DNA of 64,000 bases from DFXE01 sp032054765 (GTDB taxonomy: Bacteria; Bacteroidota; Bacteroidia; Bacteroidales; Tannerellaceae). A program made the translations under genes and the position numbers. Below the pieces are notes generated by a model. That model worked only from the letters and a program-made list of their open reading frames with translations, had not been told where the DNA came from and searched no databases. Positions within the stretch are counted from its first letter, which is position 1. Each line of letters opens with the position of its first letter. Below are positions 16,945 to 25,298 of the stretch, piece by piece. Location of the stretch: the NCBI GenBank assembly GCA_032054765.1, contig DAMBSC010000016.1:1-64000 (forward strand). The letters run 5' to 3'.

Positions 16945-17262
16945 CTACTCCTCTGCCCTGTAATAGTCGCCATAGTCCGAAAGGGTCAGTATGTCCCTTT
17001 CAGCATCGTATTTTAGCTGGATGCGCCCGTACAGATAGAAAGAGGTAACGCCCCACCGATGCCATAAGGGACAGTTGAAAACCGTATTGGGATCATAAGA
17101 GAATTTAATCCGGTGATGATAAACTCCTGTGCGATAAATATGCACTTCCGGCATCCGGCTACTATCCCCGCCACAGCTTACCCATTTTCCCCTTATTTCT
17201 TCCAACAGAAAATATTGTTGGCATTTCAGCGGATCGGACGTACTCCTGTTTCTTTTGCACAT
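16945..17262 (-). CDS. DUF3876-type protein in tra operon
   Basis: 105 residues, soluble. The pattern GKWVSCGG ... PEVHIYRTGVYHHRIKFSYD ... LYGRIQLKYDAERDILTLSDYGDYYRAE matches what I know of DUF3876, found between traG and traI in Bacteroidales ICEs. Beta-rich and compact; function unknown. It follows the next unknown gene by 13 bp. Confidence 0.7.
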   Translation of the reverse strand: MCKRNRSTSDPLKCQQYFLLEEIRGKWVSCGGDSSRMPEVHIYRTGVYHHRIKFSYDPNTVFNCPLWHRWGVTSFYLYGRIQLKYDAERDILTLSDYGDYYRAEE

Positions 17263-17275
17263 GACCGGTTCCTCC

Positions 17276-17818
17276 CTACTTTATTTCTTCCGCCTGACGG
17301 GTATAGTCCGCACCCGGAGAAATCATCAATGTATCAGTTTGGGTATTGAGTGCGACCGATATAATCCGAACACAGTCTCCGTAAAAGATGATATCCCCGT
17401 CCATCCATATCAGAACATACCGATCATCGGACGGTCTTCCATTGCGTTTGAGGTAAGTGAGGACATAGTGTTCCCCTGCACGGGAAATTTCGATGCCGCG
17501 TCTGACATTATCTGCCATCCATCGACCGCACAAAAGGTTCATATCCTGCTCCTTACGACGGCGTTCTTCTGCATATCCACTTGTGAAAGGCCGCTGTGCA
17601 ATTTCACTGAAAGAAACTCCTTTACTCAAAGGCGCAGGCTCCGACAAAAAACAATCTTTCACATCGAACTCTTCCATGAGTATATCAAAGGATTCACCCA
17701 AAGCCTTTTCTTCTCCTGAGCCTATATTCGGCAGGTATGCTTTCATCAGGATGCGGTTCATCCCTATCGCGTGAAGCAGCAACTTTTCCAGTTGCTCATT
17801 ATTTAATTTTTCCAACAT
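17276..17818 (-). CDS. tra-operon protein of unknown function, 180 aa
   Basis: The N-terminal ~55 residues are helical (LNNEQLEKLLLHAIGMNRILMKAYL). The C-terminal half (GRWMADNVRRGIEISRAGEHYVLTYLKRNG ... MISPGADYTRQ) has the same GRW...IEI-strand layout as the neighbouring DUF3876-type protein, so it may be a longer paralogue of it. No signal peptide or membrane segment. Located between traG and the DUF3876 gene, at the traH position of the CTnDOT order; I do not assign that name firmly. Confidence 0.6.
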   Translation of the reverse strand: MLEKLNNEQLEKLLLHAIGMNRILMKAYLPNIGSGEEKALGESFDILMEEFDVKDCFLSEPAPLSKGVSFSEIAQRPFTSGYAEERRRKEQDMNLLCGRWMADNVRRGIEISRAGEHYVLTYLKRNGRPSDDRYVLIWMDGDIIFYGDCVRIISVALNTQTDTLMISPGADYTRQAEEIK

Positions 17819-17866
17819 GATTTTTTGGGGGTTTATGGGGCGTTGGTCGCCCCGGTTTAATACTTG

Positions 17867-20362
17867 TTACTGCTTACTCTCGGCAAGCTGTTTTATCGCC
17901 AGTTCAATATCGCCGCCCAGCTTTTCAGCCAACTCCATTACTTCCATTTTTTCCGATTCCTCGGTTGTATAAGTCAGGTATTCCGACATGGAAACTTCGG
18001 TAGCATAGACAGCACTTTTCACACCGCCCAGACCGATCCAGACTTCTTTATAAAGCCTTGCGGGATGGTTAGACATATTGATGGAAAGTATCTGTGAACG
18101 CTCCTTATCAGTCAGTCCGAGTAGCGACTGGATAGCATCGAAGCGGTTCATGAATTTTCGTTGGTCGAGCAGTATCTTACAATCCGAATTATTGATGATA
18201 CTCTCTTTTACCACTGGCGAAGAAATAATATCATCGACCTCCTGAGTAACCACGATTGCCTCACCGAAATACTTACGCACCGTCTTATACATATAGCGGA
18301 GATATTCAGCCATATTTGCCGACGAAAGTGCCTTCCATGCTTCTTCCACGATAAGTTGTTTTCGGACGCCTTTCAGCCTGCGCATCTTGTTCAGGAACGC
18401 TTCCATAATAATGATTGTGACCACGGGGAAAAGTTCTTTATTATCCTTTATCGCATCTATTTCAAAGACAATGAAGCGTTTAGATAATAAATCCAACTCA
18501 TCCGCAGAGTTCAATAGGAAGTCATATCGCCCACCTTTATAGTAAGGGCGCAGCGTAGTCAGAAGATTGGAAATGTTGAAATCTTCTTTTTCAACCGGAA
18601 TTTCCCTGTTATTCAATTCTTCCCTGAAATCATCTTTCAGATATTCATAGAATGTATTGAAGCAGGGCGTTATGGAACGGTCTTCCTGAATACGGCGAAT
18701 ATAACCCGATACGGCATTTCCCAACTCTCCGCTTTCCGTCTTGCCCGCTTTCTCATCCGCACTTTTCCACAAGGTCATGAGCAGCGTAACGACACTGTCC
18801 ATTTTTTCCGTTTCAAACACGTAATCGTCCGTGAAAAACGGGTTAAATGAAATCGGGGATTTTTCGGTATAGGTAAAATAGATTCCGTCCTGTCCTTTGG
18901 TCTTACGTCGGATCAGTTCGCACAAGCCCTGATAGCTGTTTCCCGTATCGACCAATACGATATGGGAGCCTTGCTCGTAATACTGGCGCACCATGTGATT
19001 CATAAAGAATGACTTGCCACTTCCAGAAGGCCCCAATACGAACTTGTTCCTGTTCGTGATGATTCCCTTTTTCATCGGCAGATCGGATATATCCAGGTGT
19101 AAAGGTTTACCACTGATACGGTCGCACATTTTAATGCCGAAAGGGCTTGGCGAATCCTTATAATTGGTTTCCTCCGTGAAGAAACAGAGTGCTGGTTCGA
19201 TAAACGTGTAGAACGATTCCTCTGCCGGAAAATCCCCCGCGTTGCCGGGTAGCCCCGCCCAATAGAGCGTTGCCGCATCCACAGTATTGTGGCGAGGGCG
19301 ACACTCCATGAGTGCAAGCTGTGAACCGACATCGTTGCGGATGTGTTGCAACTTGTCCGAATCTTCGCTCCATGCTATCACATTAAAATGCGCCCGGATA
19401 GAGGTCAAACCATAAGAATGGGCTTCGTTCAGGTAATGATCGATCCACTCTTTGTTTATCTGGTTCCCCCTTGAATAGCGGGATAGCGACTGCATATTGC
19501 GGGCTTGTTTTTCAAACTTCCGCAGGTTTTCGGCACTATCGTCCAAAAACAAATACTGATTATAAATGTGGTCGCAGGACAAGAGTAGTCCAACGGGAGA
19601 AGCGAAAGACAAAAGACAGTCGCTCCGGTCGGTGGATAGTTTTTCATAGCGGATGCTTGTTCCCACCCGTCCCGGTAAATCCTCTGCATCGGATAAGGTA
19701 TGCAAGCATACCTTTTTATCTCCGATACGCAGACCATCCGCTCCCAACTCCAAATCTTCCAGTGTCGTGGTATCTTCGGGCGACAGGGCAAAATACTTTT
19801 CGATTATCCCCGCATTATCCGCTGTACCCGTTATTTCGTCGTCTGTAAGACGGGCAAGGGTAATAAACCCCGAATCGTTTACAATCCGTTCAAATTGTCC
19901 GACGGCTTCCAAAAACTTCACGGCTGTTTCCTTATCTACCTCTTTGGGAATAATGTTACCCCGGCAGAGGGAAGAAAAATTCGACTGCATCCGCATCCTC
20001 TCCTTTGTCGTTTTGGTAAGGAACAAGTAGCAGTAGTGGTTTAAGAATGGTCGTTCGTTGAAATGTCGTTCGTAGCTGCGCGAGAGGAAACTCATATCTC
20101 CGTCGCCCGTCTGAGGACGGTATTTTTCGCTGACGAACCAATCGGCTTTATGCACGATACTGTAATCCGGCAATACCTTTACCGCCTTTACCCATGCGGC
20201 GTGTATGGCTTCATACTCGGCCGAAGTTACGGTAAACAGTTCGGGCAGATCGACACGAAAGGCTACCGTTATATCCGCATCTTTGCTTATTATACATCCA
20301 TGTTCGACAGCCAGTAGCGGAAATTTGCTCTCTATCGTGGATGCTTTCATTATATTCCTCAT
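17867..20362 (-). CDS. traG: TraG, VirB4-like conjugation ATPase
   Basis: 831 residues, the normal length for TraG. N-terminal VirB4-like region (about 1-430), then the ATPase core with Walker A LGPSGSGKSFF (about residue 443), a Walker B-type FIVFEID segment near 625, and a second acidic motif LIVEEAWKAL (about 664). Powers assembly and substrate export of the mating apparatus at the inner membrane. Its start overlaps the stop of traF by 4 bp. A second ATG four codons downstream is possible. Confidence 0.93.
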   Translation of the reverse strand: MRNIMKASTIESKFPLLAVEHGCIISKDADITVAFRVDLPELFTVTSAEYEAIHAAWVKAVKVLPDYSIVHKADWFVSEKYRPQTGDGDMSFLSRSYERHFNERPFLNHYCYLFLTKTTKERMRMQSNFSSLCRGNIIPKEVDKETAVKFLEAVGQFERIVNDSGFITLARLTDDEITGTADNAGIIEKYFALSPEDTTTLEDLELGADGLRIGDKKVCLHTLSDAEDLPGRVGTSIRYEKLSTDRSDCLLSFASPVGLLLSCDHIYNQYLFLDDSAENLRKFEKQARNMQSLSRYSRGNQINKEWIDHYLNEAHSYGLTSIRAHFNVIAWSEDSDKLQHIRNDVGSQLALMECRPRHNTVDAATLYWAGLPGNAGDFPAEESFYTFIEPALCFFTEETNYKDSPSPFGIKMCDRISGKPLHLDISDLPMKKGIITNRNKFVLGPSGSGKSFFMNHMVRQYYEQGSHIVLVDTGNSYQGLCELIRRKTKGQDGIYFTYTEKSPISFNPFFTDDYVFETEKMDSVVTLLMTLWKSADEKAGKTESGELGNAVSGYIRRIQEDRSITPCFNTFYEYLKDDFREELNNREIPVEKEDFNISNLLTTLRPYYKGGRYDFLLNSADELDLLSKRFIVFEIDAIKDNKELFPVVTIIIMEAFLNKMRRLKGVRKQLIVEEAWKALSSANMAEYLRYMYKTVRKYFGEAIVVTQEVDDIISSPVVKESIINNSDCKILLDQRKFMNRFDAIQSLLGLTDKERSQILSINMSNHPARLYKEVWIGLGGVKSAVYATEVSMSEYLTYTTEESEKMEVMELAEKLGGDIELAIKQLAESKQ

Positions 20363-20682
20363 AGCGCTTTCTTCTTTTTGCGGAACAGGCGGTATGGAAT
20401 CTTGCGGTTGATGAGATAACGGGGATGCTGGCGTTTTGCCATAAGTTTCATGAGTCCGTTCTCACCGTATTTCGCATTCAGGCTGAAAGTCAACCATACC
20501 AGTACCGATGCGGCTATCACGCCAAAGCCTATACATATCCATTGGTCTATGCCTATCATGTAAAGAATCACGAACAGCACGAAAACGGACAGCAGCCCTC
20601 CGGCGAAGATGAACAGGTATTGCGCTTTCAACCCCTTAAATTCCACGCTTTTTCCTATTCCTTTATTTATATTGTACTCCAT
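20359..20682 (-). CDS. traF: conjugal transfer protein TraF (DUF4133)
   Basis: 107 residues with the start set at the ATG giving MEYNINKGIGKS, which is the usual DUF4133 N-terminus; the frame extends further but would run over the gap to traE. Two membrane segments (about residues 21-40 and 45-62) and a basic C-terminus (RKIPYRLFRKKKKAL). VirB3-like inner-membrane subunit that works with TraG, whose gene it overlaps by 4 bp. Confidence 0.88.
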   Translation of the reverse strand: MEYNINKGIGKSVEFKGLKAQYLFIFAGGLLSVFVLFVILYMIGIDQWICIGFGVIAASVLVWLTFSLNAKYGENGLMKLMAKRQHPRYLINRKIPYRLFRKKKKAL

Positions 20683-20705
20683 ATTGTTACTTTTGGGAGT
20701 AGTGA

Positions 20706-21008
20706 TTAAAGGAAGAAAGAGCGCAGGATGGTTGCCGCTACAATTAGGAAAATACATGCTCCGAACCAACTGGCGGCCGTTTTCGAGGTGTCAGGATCGC
20801 CTGAACTGAACTTGTTATATACTTTAATACCGCCAATGAGTCCGACGACGGCTCCGATGGCGTAAATTAGCTTCGTGCCGGGGTCGAAATAGCTGGTTAC
20901 CATGTTAGTAGCCTCGGTAATACCCCCGATTCCGTTGCCCTGTGCAAATGCGGAGGAAACAGCGGCAAAGACAAATGCCGCCGACATAAGAACTTTCTTC
21001 TTTGTCAT
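20706..21008 (-). CDS. traE: conjugal transfer protein TraE (DUF4134)
   Basis: 100 residues: signal peptide (ending AFAQ, about residue 22), then two hydrophobic helices separated by a short polar loop (KVYNKFSSGDPDTSK). This is DUF4134/TraE, the VirB2-like pilin-type subunit. The start is 67 bp below a copy of the 13-bp CCACTAAAAT-type motif. Confidence 0.88.
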   Translation of the reverse strand: MTKKKVLMSAAFVFAAVSSAFAQGNGIGGITEATNMVTSYFDPGTKLIYAIGAVVGLIGGIKVYNKFSSGDPDTSKTAASWFGACIFLIVAATILRSFFL

Positions 21009-21075
21009 AACTTGATTTTTTTAAGATGGTGCGGGGTTGGATAGGCCCCGCACCGGGTGAAACTTGTTTTTACTT

Positions 21076-21088
21076 GAAATTTTAGTGG
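21076..21088 (-). promoter_or_regulatory. CCACTAAAATTTC motif upstream of traE
   Basis: The 13-mer CCACTAAAATTTC on the minus strand lies in the 142-bp gap between the 252-aa protein gene and traE. One base differs from the copies near traN and at 63634/63707. Confidence 0.35.
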
Positions 21089-21150
21089 TCTGTGGATAGG
21101 TTTTCCGCGCTATCCGTAATCATACTTTTTCATCTGATTTCATTTTTACG

Positions 21151-21909
21151 TTACATAAAATCCCGGACATCAAAACCCGTTGGGACTTCACCCTGCGGAG
21201 GTAGGCTTTCCGCTGACCTTTCGGCGACCTTTTGCTGGAATGCCGTGAGGTAGGTGTTAATAAGGATATCTACCTTATCGCCCCGTTCGGGCTGACCTGA
21301 AACGATAGCTTCAAACATATCGGTTCCTTTCAGGTTTAAGAGGACACGTCCGGTTTCCTCTTTTTGCTCATCTGTAATTGTCGGATTATGTACCACATGG
21401 CGGTAGGCTTCGCCCATTTGTTCAAAACTGACCCCCTGGGCGACAGGTTTGCCTTTGATTGGCAAATCCTCACTTTCGTCCTCGTCTTCGGTTTCTTCCG
21501 CTTCTTCTTCCGGGAATGGTTTAACTACCAGCGGATAGTCAATGTCCAGAGGTTCATTTGTTTCGCCTTCCGGGACAATACCGAAAACATCGTCCAGTTC
21601 TTCCGGCGCTATTTGCCGGGGGTGTTCGGGTACACTTGCGGGAGCAAAGATATTTTCTTTTTCTGTATCTGATTCAGTTTCAGGAGTTACGGCAGCTTCT
21701 GGCTGGGAGTGGCCGGAAAGTGGCAACACGAACCTGCTTTTACCGATGATATCCCCCTTTTTGCGTTTTGCCGGACTTTGTTCTTTGACAGCGTTCTTTT
21801 TCTTTTCCGTCTTTCCCAAACGATTCAGGTAAACCATTGTCCAAACAGCATAGATGACAGCAAACACAATCAGCAAAACGAGTATGGTATGGGAATTAAT
21901 GACTATCAT
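21151..21909 (-). CDS. conjugal transfer membrane-anchored protein (traD position)
   Basis: 252 residues: one N-terminal membrane helix (ILVLLIVFAVIYAVWTMVYL, about residues 8-27), a basic linker, then a long acidic low-complexity stretch (about residues 110-150, many Glu/Asp), and a compact C-terminal domain (QGVSFEQMGEAYRHVVHNPTI ...). Matches proteins found directly before traE in Bacteroidales ICEs. A role as inner-membrane adaptor is an inference. Its start overlaps the upstream gene by 14 bp. Confidence 0.65.
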   Translation of the reverse strand: MIVINSHTILVLLIVFAVIYAVWTMVYLNRLGKTEKKKNAVKEQSPAKRKKGDIIGKSRFVLPLSGHSQPEAAVTPETESDTEKENIFAPASVPEHPRQIAPEELDDVFGIVPEGETNEPLDIDYPLVVKPFPEEEAEETEDEDESEDLPIKGKPVAQGVSFEQMGEAYRHVVHNPTITDEQKEETGRVLLNLKGTDMFEAIVSGQPERGDKVDILINTYLTAFQQKVAERSAESLPPQGEVPTGFDVRDFM

Positions 21910-22309
21910 CTCTATTCAGGTGTAAATCGGTTATATCTTCCCCGAAAGAGTGGAAATGATGTTCCATCACATTATCCATATAGCTGTATATGGTTACAGG
22001 TATGCCTCTTTTCCGGGCATTCCCTACAATCGCTTTTATGCGGGCATGGTACTTGGGTTGGATAAGCACATCTTTGGCGTTTTCTGTGGAAGAATCCGCC
22101 GGGTGGAAGAAATAGTTACGGTAGTAGTTACCCGTTTCATGGGGTGCATCTCCACCTGTAATTCCGATATTTATTTCTTCGGGAGGAATACCTTCCCCGA
22201 TTGTTTCTCTTACTCTCCGCCGGTAGCCGATGGCACGACGGACAAATACGGCGGCTATGACTGCGACAGCCGACAGTACGATACATAACATGATTATTTT
22301 GTCTGACAT
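21896..22309 (-). CDS. membrane-anchored DUF3408-like protein
   Basis: 137 residues. An N-terminal membrane segment (IIMLCIVLSAVAVIAAVFV, about 5-23) is followed by a basic stretch and a C-terminal ~55-residue DUF3408-type domain (LIQPKYHARIKAIV ... YSYMDNVMEHHFHSFGEDITDL). The same C-terminal pattern is found in the next three genes upstream, so this is the membrane-anchored member of a four-gene tandem family. Preceded 8 bp upstream by the CCACTAAAA motif. Confidence 0.7.
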   Translation of the reverse strand: MSDKIIMLCIVLSAVAVIAAVFVRRAIGYRRRVRETIGEGIPPEEINIGITGGDAPHETGNYYRNYFFHPADSSTENAKDVLIQPKYHARIKAIVGNARKRGIPVTIYSYMDNVMEHHFHSFGEDITDLHLNRDDSH

Positions 22310-22316
22310 GATGATT

Positions 22317-22329
22317 GGATTTTTAGTGG
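22317..22329 (-). promoter_or_regulatory. CCACTAAAAATCC motif at start of 137-aa gene
   Basis: On the coding strand CCACTAAAAATCC ends 8 bp before the ATG, where a ribosome binding site would be expected. One base differs from the perfect copies elsewhere in the window. Confidence 0.4.
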
Positions 22330-22330
22330 T

Positions 22331-22603
22331 TTATAGTAAATCGTTTCGCTCCCGGCGGTAGATATGGTTTATCTCCGCCTTATGGTTCTCCAGGTGTTCG
22401 GTAATTACATTATCGATGTAACCGCCGATGGTCAGTCCCTTTTGGTTTATTGAGCGTATGAGCGCACAAAGTATGTCGTGGTTGCGTTTACTGATATACA
22501 CGCAGCCCCGGCGGTCTATCTCAACGGGCTTCAGATATTGCTCTGCATAGGAAGCCATTTCCGCCATTGTTTCCTCCGGCTCTTTTCTTTCTCTTTTTTT
22601 CAT
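22331..22603 (-). CDS. DUF3408-like protein, 90 aa
   Basis: Small soluble protein with a charged N-terminus and the family core GCVYISKRNHDILCALIRS ... TIGGYIDNVITEHLENHKAEINHIYRR. The strand-helix-helix layout and the VYI... start suggest a ribbon-helix-helix-like DNA-binding fold; that is inference. Overlaps the start of the next gene upstream by 4 bp (ATGA), so the paralogues are translated in a coupled way. Confidence 0.7.
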   Translation of the reverse strand: MKKRERKEPEETMAEMASYAEQYLKPVEIDRRGCVYISKRNHDILCALIRSINQKGLTIGGYIDNVITEHLENHKAEINHIYRRERNDLL

Positions 22604-22875
22604 TTGTCTGTATTTTTTAGAATGTTTATTCCTTTGTGTTTCTCGTTATATAGTCGGGTAATCTCATTACCGTAAGTATCAAAGTGATGAGCCAGCACAT
22701 TGTCAATGAAACTCGACAACGACACCTGATTGTTCCCAATTATCTGGCACACAGCTTGAATTGTATCGTGAAATTCCCGCCGTATATAGACCATCTTGCC
22801 TGCCCGTGCAGTGATAGTCGATTTTTTGACGAACAACGTTTCATAACTTTGTTGTTTTCTATTTTTCTTTTTCAT
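22600..22875 (-). CDS. DUF3408-like protein, 91 aa
   Basis: Paralogue of its neighbours: basic N-terminus (MKKKNRKQQSYETLFVKKS) followed by KMVYIRREFHDTIQAV ... SLSSFIDNVLAHHFDTYGNEITRLY. Corresponds in position to TraB/TraC of CTnDOT-type operons. Probably forms dimers or mixed oligomers with the other three paralogues, as suggested by their tandem arrangement. No signal peptide. Confidence 0.7.
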   Translation of the reverse strand: MKKKNRKQQSYETLFVKKSTITARAGKMVYIRREFHDTIQAVCQIIGNNQVSLSSFIDNVLAHHFDTYGNEITRLYNEKHKGINILKNTDK

Positions 22876-22896
22876 CGTTTCATCTTATTTATTGAT

Positions 22897-23352
22897 TTAT
22901 AAATTTTCTATCTGCCTGCGCCGAAGCTCGGCTATATCTTCTTTGTGCTGTTCCAGATGGTCAGCCAGCACATTATTAATGTAACCCCCGACACTAATCT
23001 CCTGATTCGACAGGGCAAGCAGGTGTACCACCTTTTTAATCTCCTGATGAATCTCTTGGCTGATATAAACAGGCTGCCGGGCTTTGAGGTCTTTATTTTT
23101 AAGAAAGACCTCATCATAACTGCCCTTGCGCCGACGGGATTTACCCTTTGGCGCAGTATCGGCTGCCGGAGTTTCTGTTTCATCGGAATTATCTTCCGCT
23201 TGCACCATTTTACTACCCGTTTCCTTTGCCGGAATGTCCTCATCCGGTTTCCCGGCAATAGCATCGGCAGGGTTGGCCAATAGTTCCGTGTCTTTGAAGG
23301 ACTGGATAATCAATGATTCATCCAGTTCCCCTGCCTTTGCTCGTTTAGCCAT
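22897..23352 (-). CDS. DUF3408-like protein, 151 aa
   Basis: Residues 1-~80 are acidic, low-complexity and probably disordered; residues ~90-151 hold the DUF3408-type domain (QPVYISQEIHQEIKKVVHLL ... SVGGYINNVLADHLEQHKEDIAEL). Overlaps the ParA-like gene by 8 bp, which is the classic arrangement of an ATPase with its DNA-binding partner. That makes a ParB-like or adaptor role plausible. Confidence 0.72.
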   Translation of the reverse strand: MAKRAKAGELDESLIIQSFKDTELLANPADAIAGKPDEDIPAKETGSKMVQAEDNSDETETPAADTAPKGKSRRRKGSYDEVFLKNKDLKARQPVYISQEIHQEIKKVVHLLALSNQEISVGGYINNVLADHLEQHKEDIAELRRRQIENL

Positions 23353-24115
23353 TGTCAGGTCGTTTTAAGAGTGAAAGAATTTCATCGGTCAGTTCTTCGA
23401 TATTACTGCCCTTGATAAGTGAGCGGTCTGCAGGAAACAGCGTGGAACGGAAAACAGGCTTGTGCAATACCGATTGTTCCCGGCGGAAACGCTTGCTGTC
23501 CGGCAAAAAGGTTTTCAATAAATCGAAACCGAGATCGGCGATTACCTGTTCGTAAACTTCGTACAGTTCGGATTTTTCACGTCCATCGACCATGTTCCAG
23601 ACCAAATACGTTCCTTTGATAGTGGATACTCCCGTCTTTTTTATCACATCGTTTATCACTACCATATAGCGCAGGGTACTTTCCAACACAACACGGTCGG
23701 CACTGATAGGTGCGATGATATAATCCATGTTTGACAGGGCTTTGATGACGGAAGGGTTGTTTACCGTCCCCGGCAGGTCAAAGAAGACAAAGTCGAAATC
23801 CGCCTGCCCTGTAATACGGTCGGCATCGTCAATCGCTTTCTCGGTACTGCTCTCGATAACCGGATAGCCTTTTTTGTTCAGGCGCGTAAACTGTTCGTAG
23901 GCCATCCGTTTGTAATGGTCGTCTTCCAACGCTTGTTTCAGGTCGCGCTCCCGCATCTCGGCTATGGAGTGTTGCGGATAGTCGCAGTCGATCACGGCTA
24001 CATCATAGCCTTTTACATAGTGCAGATAGGATGCTACCAGCACCGTAAGGGTTGTTTTTCCGGCTCCGCCCTTCTGGGTGGAAAATGCCAGGTAAATAGG
24101 CTCTTTATTCATCAT
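23345..24115 (-). CDS. traA: ParA-family ATPase TraA
   Basis: 256 residues. Deviant Walker A FSTQKGGAGKTTLTV (about residues 12-26), Walker B-type VFFDLPGTVNNP (about 110-121) and VIDCDYPQHS (about 42). First gene of the transfer operon, where CTnDOT-type elements carry TraA. May position the element's DNA or the transfer machinery using the DUF3408 partners immediately downstream. Two adjacent ATGs are possible starts. Confidence 0.88.
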   Translation of the reverse strand: MMNKEPIYLAFSTQKGGAGKTTLTVLVASYLHYVKGYDVAVIDCDYPQHSIAEMRERDLKQALEDDHYKRMAYEQFTRLNKKGYPVIESSTEKAIDDADRITGQADFDFVFFDLPGTVNNPSVIKALSNMDYIIAPISADRVVLESTLRYMVVINDVIKKTGVSTIKGTYLVWNMVDGREKSELYEVYEQVIADLGFDLLKTFLPDSKRFRREQSVLHKPVFRSTLFPADRSLIKGSNIEELTDEILSLLKRPDNG

Positions 24116-24268
24116 TTCTTTTTTTAAGTGTTTAACTTCTTATTTATTTCACTGTTGATACATTGCTGTTTTTCTATTTCTCTGTATTTCCATATTGTTA
24201 TGGCTCAATGTTTAGTCATAGGTTCATATCATTAATTCCCCGGATAAATATTGATATGTGTATTACCT

Positions 24269-24331
24269 GTCAATACATCAATCAATGTTTCAGTATTGCC
24301 TATCAACACGTCAATCAGTAAATCAGTATTG
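24269..24331. repeat. iteron-like direct repeat, two 30-bp units
   Basis: Units at 24269-24298 and 24302-24331 share roughly 80% identity, each ending in TCAGTATTG, with a 33-bp period (about three helical turns). Further TATCAA/TCAATA words continue to about 24380. Such phased repeats usually bind a regulator or relaxosome protein; which one is not known. Confidence 0.5.
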
Positions 24332-24546
24332 ATAATCCATATATCTATCAATATGGATACATGGATAGACTATCAATAGCTACTGATTTTCGGGTGCATT
24401 TCATCACTTCAAAATGGAAATAAAGAACTCTTGAAACAATCCATTATTTACTTGTTTCCGAGTGCAAATAAACCCCTTATTCTGCTCGGTTGTATGCGAT
24501 TTTCAGGCTATGGAACAGAGTGGCAGCCAACTGGCAAAGAGAGGCA

Positions 24547-24571
24547 TAATCAGTTATGGTGCAACTGATTA
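24547..24571. repeat. perfect 9-bp inverted repeat
   Basis: TAATCAGTT and AACTGATTA flank a 7-base loop, 11 bp upstream of a TAACTTTG promoter-like box. Could be an operator for the mobilization promoter or part of oriT. Confidence 0.45.
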
Positions 24572-24696
24572 TAATGTCCGGTAACTTTGCCGATGTTACG
24601 ATCCCGGTGGTTAATGAGCCTCCCTTCGATGTTTGATCGGGATGCTTTTTCAATGGTCTGTCCTTGCGGACAGATTTCTTTGCAACGGGGCAAAGA

Positions 24697-24750
24697 GCAA
24701 GCTGTGTTTTCTGCTGCAAATTACATTTGGTGCATCAGAAAACAGCTTGC
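24697..24750. repeat. long hairpin in oriT candidate region
   Basis: The arms GCAAGCTGTGTTTTCTG and CAGAAAACAGCTTGC pair over 15 bp with a small bulge, around a 22-base loop. This is the strongest secondary structure in the region and resembles the inverted repeats that flank nic in mobilizable elements. Confidence 0.5.
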
Positions 24751-24822
24751 CCGCAAGGGGAGGAAAAGCTACTCCGAAGTCGGCGCTTTTTAATAGTGGC
24801 GGCTGACACCACCAGCTAAGGG

Positions 24823-24873
24823 ATCGGATTTTTTATGAATCGGCGTAGCCGTGGCTACCCATAAAAATCCGAT
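24823..24873 (+). promoter_or_regulatory. hairpin abutting the mobA start codon
   Basis: ATCGGATTTTTTAT at the left and ATAAAAATCCGAT at the right pair across an inner GTAGCC/GGCTAC stem. The structure ends 2 bp before the ATG of the small mobilization gene, so as RNA it would cover the ribosome binding site, and as DNA it could be an autoregulatory operator for that RHH-like protein. Confidence 0.5.
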
Positions 24874-24875
24874 GT

Positions 24876-25298
24876 ATGGAAAAGAATAATACACCCCGAA
24901 AGGGTAAGGGTGGAAGACCCACCAAAACAGATACGGCGGACTACCGTTTTTCGGTAAACTTTACCGCCGAAGAATATGCCCGTTTCCTCACGATGTTTGA
25001 AACTTCCGGGCTTCAATCTAAAGCCGCTTTTATCAAAGCGAGGGTTTTTAACGACACGTTCCGGGTGATAAAAACCGACAGGGGAACGCTGGAATATGTG
25101 GCTAAACTCACACGATTCCACGCACAGTTCCGCGCCGTAGGGACGAATTATAATCAGGTAGTGAAGGAACTTCACACGCATTTTTCAGAGAAAAAAGCGC
25201 TTGCACTTCTCTACAAACTGGAAAAAATAACGGCAGAACTGGCAGCTATCGGGCAACAGACCATCGCACTTTCCGAAGAATTTAATAAGCGATGGTAG
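24876..25298 (+). CDS. mobA: MobA-type relaxosome accessory protein
   Basis: 140 residues. A basic N-terminus (KGKGGRPTKTDTADYRFSVNFTAEEYARFLTMF) gives the strand-helix-helix layout of ribbon-helix-helix plasmid mobilization proteins (MobC/NikA type), followed by helices with NYNQVVKELHTHFSEK. Would bind oriT and recruit the relaxase. Its stop overlaps the relaxase start by 7 bp. Named by analogy with CTn MobA; naming differs between elements. Confidence 0.8.
   Translation: MEKNNTPRKGKGGRPTKTDTADYRFSVNFTAEEYARFLTMFETSGLQSKAAFIKARVFNDTFRVIKTDRGTLEYVAKLTRFHAQFRAVGTNYNQVVKELHTHFSEKKALALLYKLEKITAELAAIGQQTIALSEEFNKRW

Larger units (their letters stand above)
24116..24875. other. non-coding control region, oriT candidate
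   Basis: 760 bp between the divergent tra operon and mobilization genes, with no credible gene. It holds two iteron-like copies (24269-24331), a perfect 9-bp inverted repeat (24547-24571), a long bulged hairpin (24697-24750) and a hairpin just before the relaxosome gene (24823-24873). A TAACTTTG box at 24582-24589 could be the -7 of a plus-strand promoter. In Bacteroidales elements oriT lies next to the mobilization genes, so this is the likely place; the nic site cannot be assigned from sequence alone. Confidence 0.55.
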
